A stretch of DNA of 64,000 bases from Oppiella nova (Eukaryota; Arthropoda; Arachnida; Sarcoptiformes; Oppiidae): positions 1-64,000 of the forward strand of contig CAJPVJ010000008.1 of the NCBI GenBank assembly GCA_905397405.1, written 5' to 3'. Shown here piece by piece: positions 8,892-17,800 of the stretch. The translations under genes and the position numbers were made by a program. The first letter of the stretch is position 1. The number at the start of each line of letters is the position of its first letter. A model generated the notes under the pieces. That model saw only the letters and a program-made list of their open reading frames with translations, searched no databases and was not told the origin of the DNA.

Positions 8892-11800
8892 ATGAATAAG
8901 ATCTACAAAGTGATTTGGAATGCGACTTTGTCGGCATGGGTTGCAGTTTCTGAATTGGCAAAAGGGAAAACCAAGTCATCTAAAGTAACGGGAATTGTCG
9001 GGGCAGCAACAGTTAGCTTGATGGTAGCGTTTAGTCCAGAGGCTATGGCTAACACTATAGATATGCAAGCACAAGGAAATAAAAATGACACAGATTGCGT
9101 AACTGGTGGAAATACAACAGTTTATAAAGCTCAAACCAATGGAACAACTGGGGCGATAACCGATGGTTCTGGTACGTACTCTACTGTTGCAGGTTGTAAT
9201 GCTTCGGGTGGTGGAGTACTCGGTGCAACAGCATATGGGAGCTATGCGAAGGTTACAGGAAAGGGCGGTACTGCTTTAGGACATAATACTGAAGCTGCAC
9301 AATGGGCACTTGCTGCAGGTGTTGATACTAAAGCAACAGGTGAGTCAAGCGTTGCTCTGGGTTCGGGAGCTGTAGCGTCTAATACTTCATCAATAGCGAT
9401 AGGCACTGATTCGGGGACTTCTGGTATTGGTGCAATTGCTATTGGACGAAATGCTCAAACATCGGCTAGTGGTAGTATTGCAATAGGTGATGGTGCTACA
9501 GCTACTGGTGGCACAACTGATATCAATTCTATTGCAATTGGTAAAGGCGCACAAAGCTGGGGACAAAGCTTTGCATTGGGAACAGGTGCTTCGGCTGATT
9601 CATTTACATTTGATATCAATGATAGTGGTGTTGCTGTTGGTGCTCAATCTGTTACTGCTGCTGGAACAACAAAAGGTACAGCAATAGGTGTAAATGCTAA
9701 AGTAACAGGTTCAACTGTTGCGGGTACGGCAATAGGCTCTAATGCCGTTGCTTCTATCGATAACAGTGTGGCGTTAGGCTCAAACTCAATAACATCAGCT
9801 ATTACTGGGACAGGATTTTTAACATCGCAAGCGGCTCCAACTGTTGGAGCCGTGTCAGTTGGTAATGGTACAGCAGCTGGTAACCGTCGAATTCAAAACG
9901 TAGCAGATGGTTCAGCAGCATCAGATGCTGTGACAGTTGCTCAACTAGACAAAGCTTATGATGATACAAATGGTCGTTTGGCTGGTGCTTTAGGTGCAGG
10001 TAGTGGCGCTGCATATAATGCAGCAACCAATGCATATACAGCCCCAACTAATATTGGTGGAACGGGTAAAACAACAATTGATGACGCAATTAAAGCGACT
10101 CAACGAAGTGTTACAGGTGGTTCAAATATTGTTGTTACGCCTACAACAGCTGCCGATGGTTCAATATCATATTCAGTTGCTACAAGTGCAACACCAACAT
10201 TTACAACTGTTACGACTGGAAATAGTAAGTTAGATAATACTGGCTTAACAATTACAGGCGGTCCAAGTGTTACGAGTAGTGGCATCAATGCAGCTAACAC
10301 TACGATTAATAATGTTGCTAACGCCACAACAGCTGATCAAGCCGTCAATAAAGGTCAACTTGATACTGTAAGCACGCAAGCAAATAAAGCCATAACATTC
10401 ACTGGAAATGCTAGAAAATCGGGCGATACTACAGATATTAATCGTAAGCTTGGAGATAGTATCGCAATTAGTGGAACAGCAACAACAACTGGTACTTATA
10501 GCGGTGCGAATGTTAAAACGGTAACAGATCAGAGCGGTGCAATTGCAATACAAATAGCAGATGCTCCTAACTTTGCAGGGACAGTGACTTCTACAGGTTT
10601 GCAGGTAAATGGCGCAAGTGCTGTAACAGGAAATAGTACGATAGGTGGAACTCAGACTGTTACAGGTATAAGTAATTTAAATGGTGGGGCAAATCTTAAT
10701 AATAAACAGATCACAGGTCTTGCTAGTGGTGGTGCGACATCAACCAATGCAGCGAATATTGGAGATGTGACTGCAGCAGCAGCAGCAGCGAAAACAGTAG
10801 TACAACAAGGTAAAAATACGACTGTTAGTAAAACAGTAGATGTCACAAATAAAAATGATATTTATACTGTAGACGCTGATTCATCAAGTGTGACATCAAC
10901 CGCAGGTGCATTAACTGTTACTAAAGGTACAAAAGATGCAAATAACAATACAGCATATGATGTAGACCTTTCAACAGCGACCAAAACAGACATTGCTAAA
11001 GGTGTTGCAGCGAAAGCAGCCGTTGATAATACGGGCTTAACCTTTAAAGGTGATACCGCAGCGACAAGCACTGCTAAGAAATTAGGTGATACGGTTTCTA
11101 TCACTGGTGATACGAATATTAGTACAGTTGCAACAACGAATGGCGTACAGGTTAAGTTAAATCCAAACTTAGATTTAGGTGTAGCTGGTAGCGTTAAAAC
11201 GGGTAATACCACTATTAATAATGCAGGTGTTACAGCAGATCAGGTTGCAGTTGGTGGCGTTGTTATCAATAAAACAACAGGTATTAATGCAGGCGGGTTA
11301 GCGATTACCAATGTTGCTGCACCGACAGCAGGTACAGATGCGACCAATAAAACCTATGTTGACTCTAAAGCTGCGGCATCAAAAACTGAAGTTGCAGGTG
11401 GAACCAATATAGCAGGGGTTGCAAAAACTACAGGTGCAAATGGTCAAGATGTTTATACCGTTAATGCCAATGGTACAACAGCATCGGCAGGTTCATCAGC
11501 TGTCACAGTGACTGCGGGAACTAAAGATGCAAACAACGTTACTGACTATAAAGTAGATCTTGCAGCAAGCACTAAAACAGATATTCAAAAAGGTGTAGAT
11601 GCGAAGACAGCAGTTGATAATACGGGCTTAACCTTTAAAGGTGATACCGCAGCGACAAGCACTGCTAAGAAATTAGGTGATACGGTTTCTATCACTGGTG
11701 ATACGAATATTAGTACAGTTGCAACAACGAATGGCGTACAGGTTAAGTTAAATCCAAACTTAGATTTAGGTGTAGCTGGTAGCGTTAAAACGGGTAATAC

Positions 11801-14800
11801 CACTATTAATAATGCTGGTGTAACAGCTGACCAAGTTACGGTTGGCGGCGTTGTTATCAATAAAACAACAGGTATTAATGCAGGTGGGTTAGCGATTACC
11901 AATGTTGCTGCACCAACAGCAGGTACAGATGCAACCAATAAAACCTATGTTGACTCTAAAGCTGCGGCATCAAAAACTGAAGTTGCAGGTGGAAGCAATA
12001 TAGCAGGAGTAGCAAAAACTACAGGTGTAAATGGTCAAGATGTTTATACCGTTAATGCCAATGGTACAACCGCTTCAGCAGGCTCATCAGCTGTCACAGT
12101 GACAGCAGGAACTAAAGATGCAAACAATGTTACTGACTATAAAGTAGATCTTGCAGCAAGCACCAAAACAGATATTCAAAAAGGTGTAGATGCGAAGACG
12201 GCCGTTGATAATACAGGTTTAACTTTTAAAGGTGATACCGCAGCGACAAGCACAACTAAGAAATTAGGTGATACGGTTTCCATCACTGGTGACACGAATA
12301 TTAGTACAGTCGCGACAGCGAATGGTGTACAAGTTAAGTTAAATCCAAACTTAGATTTAGGTGCAGCTGGCAGTGTCACTACAGGCAATTCTAAGTTAGA
12401 TAACAGTGGATTGACGATTACAGGTGGTCCAAGCGTTACGAGCACTGGTATTAATGCAGGTAATAAGACCATTACCAATGTTGCTGCACCAACAAACAAT
12501 ACAGATGCAGCCAATAAAAAATATGTAGATGATGCTGGTTCAACACTGACTAACTTGGGCTTTGGTTTAAAAGCACAGGACGGCACGACTGTTAACAAGA
12601 AGTTAGGTGAAGCAGTTGATATTGTAGGTTCAAACAGCAATATCTCGACTAAAGTAAATGCAGGTAAAGTCGAAGTTGCGTTATCGAATGCATTGGACTT
12701 AGGCACAGCTGGTAGTGTGACTACAGGCGCAACTGTTATTAACAATGCAGGGATTACTGCAAATAAAGTAACAGTCAACAATGCCCCAACAGCAGGTACA
12801 GATGCGACCAACAAAACTTATGTTGACTCTAAAGCTGCGGCATCAAAAACTGAAGTTGCAGGTGGAACCAATATAGCAGGGGTTGCAAAAACTACAGGTA
12901 CAAATGGTCAAGATGTTTATACCGTTAATGCCAATGGTACAACCGCATCAGCAGGTTCATCAGCTCTAACGGTAACTGCGGGAACTAAAGATGCAAACAA
13001 CGTTACTGACTATAAAGTAGATCTTGCAGCAAGCACTAAAACAGATATTCAAAAAGGTGTAGATGCGAAGACAGCGGTTGATAATACTGGCTTAACCTTT
13101 AAAGGTGATACCGCAGCGACAAGCACTACGAAGAAATTAGGTGATACGGTTTCTATCACTGGTGATACGAACATTAGTACAGTTGCGACTACTGATGGTG
13201 TACAAGTTAAGTTAAATCCAAACTTAGACTTAGGTACAGCTGGTAGTGTTAAAACTGGTAATACCACTATTAATAATGCAGGTGTAACAGCTGACCAAAT
13301 TACAGCAAACAAAGTAACAGTCAACAATGCTCCAACAGCAGGTACAGATGCGACCAATAAGACCTATGTTGATGGCAAAGTACAGACTTTGGCTGATAGT
13401 CCTCTAGGTTTTATAGGTGATTCAGGTACTAAAGCTACACGTAAATTGGGTGAAGACCTAAATATCAAGGGTGGAGCGACAGGTACATTAACAAGCGGTA
13501 ATATCGGTGTTGTATCGAACGGTAGTAATCAACTTGATATTAAATTAGCAGAAGCGATCGACCTTGGTACAAATGGTAGTGTTAAAACTGGTAATACCAG
13601 TATTAATAATGCAGGCGTAACAGCTGACCAAGTTACGGTTGGTGGCGTTGTTATTAACAACACATCAGGTATTAATGCTGGCGGTAAAGCAATTACTAAT
13701 GTTGCTACGCCAACAAATAATACAGACGCAGCCAATAAAAAGTATGTAGATGATGCTGGTTCAACATTGACGAACTTGGGCTTTGGTTTAAAAGCGCAGG
13801 ACGGCACGACTGTTAACAAGAAGTTAGGTGAAGCGGTTGAAGTTGTAGGTTCAAACAGCAATATCACGACTAAAGTAAATGCAGGTAAAGTGGAAGTTGC
13901 GTTATCGAATGCATTGGATTTAGGTACAACAGGCAGTGTTGCTACAGGTGCAACTGTTATTAATAATGCAGGGATTACTGCAAACAAAGTAACAGTTAAC
14001 AATGCCCCAACAGCAGGTACAGATGCGACCAATAAAACCTATGTTGACTCTAAAGCTGCGGCATCAAAAACTGAAGTTGCAGGTGGAACCAATATCGCAG
14101 GAGTAGCAAAAACTACAGGTGCAAATGGTCAAGATGTTTATACCGTTAATGCCAATGGTACCACCGCATCAGCAGGTTCATCAGCTGTAACGGTAACTGC
14201 TGGAACTAAAGATGCAAACAATGTTACTGACTATAAAGTTGACCTTGCAGCAAGCACCAAAACAGATATTCAAAAAGGTGTAGATGCGAAGACAGCTGTT
14301 GATAATACTGGCTTAACCTTTAAAGGTGATACTGCAGCGACGAGTACTACGAAGAAATTAGGTGATACGGTTTCCATCACTGGTGACACGAATATTAGTA
14401 CAGTTGCAACTACCGATGGCGTACAGGTTAAGTTAAATCCAAACTTAGACTTAGGCACAGCTGGTAGTGTAACTACAGGCAATTCTAAGTTAGATAACAG
14501 TGGATTGACGATTACAGGCGGTCCAAGCGTTACGAGCAGTGGTATTAATGCTGGTGGTAAGGCAATTACAAATGTTGCTGCACCAACAAACAATACAGAT
14601 GCAGCCAATAAAAAGTATGTAGATGATGCTGGTTCAACATTGACGAACTTGGGCTTTGGTTTAAAAGCGCAGGACGGCACGACTGTTAACAAGAAGTTAG
14701 GTGAAGCAGTTGAAGTTGTAGGTGCAGATAGCAACATCACTACGAAGGTTGCAAATGGTCAAGTTGCAATTGAGTTAAATAAAAACCTCAATAACTTAAC

Positions 14801-17800
14801 TGGCATTACAGTGAACGATGGAACCAATGGTACAAATGGTTCTACAGTGATCGGTAAAGATGGTATCTCAGTTAAAGATGGTTCAGGCAATACCATTGCA
14901 GGTGTAGATAACACAGCATTGACAGTTAAAGATGGTAGTGGCAATACAGAAACCAGCATCAACAAAGCGATCAATACCCTCAATGCATCGCAAGGTGAAA
15001 CTGACAAGTTTGCAGTGAAGTACGACAAGAATGCTGATGGTAGTGCAAACTATGACAGCGTGACTCTTGCAGGTACAGGTGGAACTACGATCACCAACGT
15101 TAAAGCGGGTGCTATTAACTCAACATCAACAGATGCAATCAACGGTAGCCAATTACACGGTGTTGCTGATAGCGTTAAAAATGTGATTGGTGGATCAACT
15201 ACAATTGATGCAACAACAGGTGCAATCACCACCAATAATATTGGTGGCACAGGTTCCAACACAATTGATGGCGCGATCAACAGCGTTAAAGATTCAGCAA
15301 CCAAAGCGAAGACCACCGTTACGGCTGGAGACAACGTTGTAGTAACTGCTGGTACCAATGCAGATGGTTCAAGTAACTATCAAGTTGCGACAGCGAAAGA
15401 CGTAAACTTCGACAAAGTGACTGTAGGTACAGTGGTTGTTGATAAAACAAGTAATACGATCAAAGGTCTAAGCAATACGACTTGGAACGGTACAGCAGTC
15501 ACAGGTCAAGCAGCGACAGAAGACCAATTACAAGCAGTTGATAGCAAGCTTGGTAATTTAGATGGTGCAGCGGTTAAATATGACGACGCAGCAACTAAAG
15601 ACAAAATCACTTTAGCGGGTACAGGTGGAACCACGATCACCAACGTTAAAGCNNNNNNNNNNNNNNNNNNNNNNNNNNNNNNNNNNNNNNNNNNNNNNNN
15701 NNNNNNNNNNNNNNNNNNNNNNNNNNNNNNNNNNNNNNNNNNNNNNNNNNNNNNNNNNNNNNNNNNNNNNNNNNNNNNNNNNNNNNNNNNNNNNNNNNNN
15801 NNNNNNNNNNNNNNNNNNNNNNNNNNNNNNNNNNNNNNNNNNNNNNNNNNNNNNNNNNNNNNNNNNNNNNNNNNNNNNNNNNNNNNNNNNNNNNNNNNNN
15901 NNNNNNNNNNNNNNNNNNNNNNNNNNNNNNNNNNNNNNNNNNNNNNNNNNNNNNNNNNNNNNNNNNNNNNNNNNNNNNNNNNNNNNNNNNNNNNNNNNNN
16001 NNNNNNNNNNNNNNNNNNNNNNNNNNNNNNNNNNNNNNNNNNNNNNNNNNNNNNNNNNNNNNNNNNNNNNNNNNNNNNNNNNNNNNNNNNNNNNNNNNNN
16101 NNNNNNNNNNNNNNNNNNNNNNNNNNNNNNNNNNNNNNNNNNNNNNNNNNNNNNNNNNNNNNNNNNNNNNNNNNNNNNNNNNNNNNNNNNNNNNNNNNNN
16201 NNNNNNNNNNNNNNNNNNNNNNNNNNNNNNNNNNNNNNNNNNNNNNNNNNNNNNNNNNNNNNNNNNNNNNNNNNNNNNNNNNNNNNNNNNNNNNNNNNNN
16301 NNNNNNNNNNNNNNNNNNNNNNNNNNNNNNNNNNNNNNNNNNNNNNNNNNNNNNNNNNNNNNNNNATTCAGCAACCAAAGCGAAGACCACCGTTACGGCT
16401 GGAGACAACGTTGTAGTAACTGCTGGTACCAATGCAGATGGTTCAAGTAACTATCAAGTTGCGACAGCGAAAGACGTAAACTTCGACAAAGTGACTGTAG
16501 GTACAGTGGTTGTTGATAAAACAAGTAATACGATCAAAGGTCTAAGCAATACGACTTGGAACGGTACAGCAGTCACAGGTCAAGCAGCGACAGAAGACCA
16601 ATTACAAGCAGTTGATAGCAAGCTTGGTAATTTAGATGGTGCAGCGGTTAAATATGACGACGCAGCAACTAAAGACAAAATCACTTTAGCGGGTACAGGT
16701 GGAACCACGATCACCAACGTTAAAGCGGGTGCTGTTAACTCAACATCAACAGATGCAATCAACGGTAGCCAATTACACGGTGTTGCTGATAGCGTTAAAA
16801 ATGTGATTGGTGGATCAACTACAATTGATGCAACAACAGGTGCAATCACCACCAATAATATTGGTGGCACAGGTTCCAACACAATTGATGGCGCGATCAA
16901 TAGCGTTAAAGATTCAGCAACCAAAGCGAAGACCACCGTTACGGCTGGAGACAACGTTGTAGTAACTGCTGGTACCAATGCAGATGGTTCAAGTAACTAT
17001 CAAGTTGCGACAGCGAAAGACGTAAACTTCGACAAAGTGACTGTAGGTACAGTGGTTGTTGATAAAACAAGTAATACGATCAAAGGTCTAAGCAATACGA
17101 CTTGGAACGGTACAGCAGTCACAGGTCAAGCAGCGACAGAAGACCAATTACAAGCAGTTGATAGCAAGCTTGGTAATTTAGATGGTGCAGCGGTTAAATA
17201 TGACGACGCAGCAACTAAAGACAAAATCACTTTAGCGGGTACAGGTGGAACCACGATCACCAACGTTAAAGCGGGTGCTATTAACTCAACATCAACAGAT
17301 GCAATCAACGGTAGCCAATTACACGGTGTTGCTGATAGCGTTAAAAATGTGATTGGTGGATCAACTACAATTGATGCAACAACAGGTGCAATCACCACCA
17401 ATAATATTGGTGGCACAGGTTCCAACACAATTGATGGCGCGATCAACAGCGTTAAAGATTCAGCAACCAAAGCGAAGACCACCGTTACGGCTGGAGACAA
17501 CGTTGTAGTAACTGCTGGTACCAATGCAGATGGTTCAAGTAACTATCAAGTTGCAACAGCGAAAGACGTAAGCTTCGACAAAGTGACTGTAGGTAATGTT
17601 GTTGTAAATAAAGCCAGCAATACAATCGAAGGTTTAAGTAATACTGACTTAAGAGCAAGTGATTTTGCAACTAAAGGTAGAGCAGCGACTGAAGAGCAAT
17701 TGAAGCAAGCTGTGACGAAGAACATCACTGAAGTTGTAGATGGTAATGGCAACAAAGTGAATATTATTGACCAAGTTGTAAATACAAAACCTGACAATAA

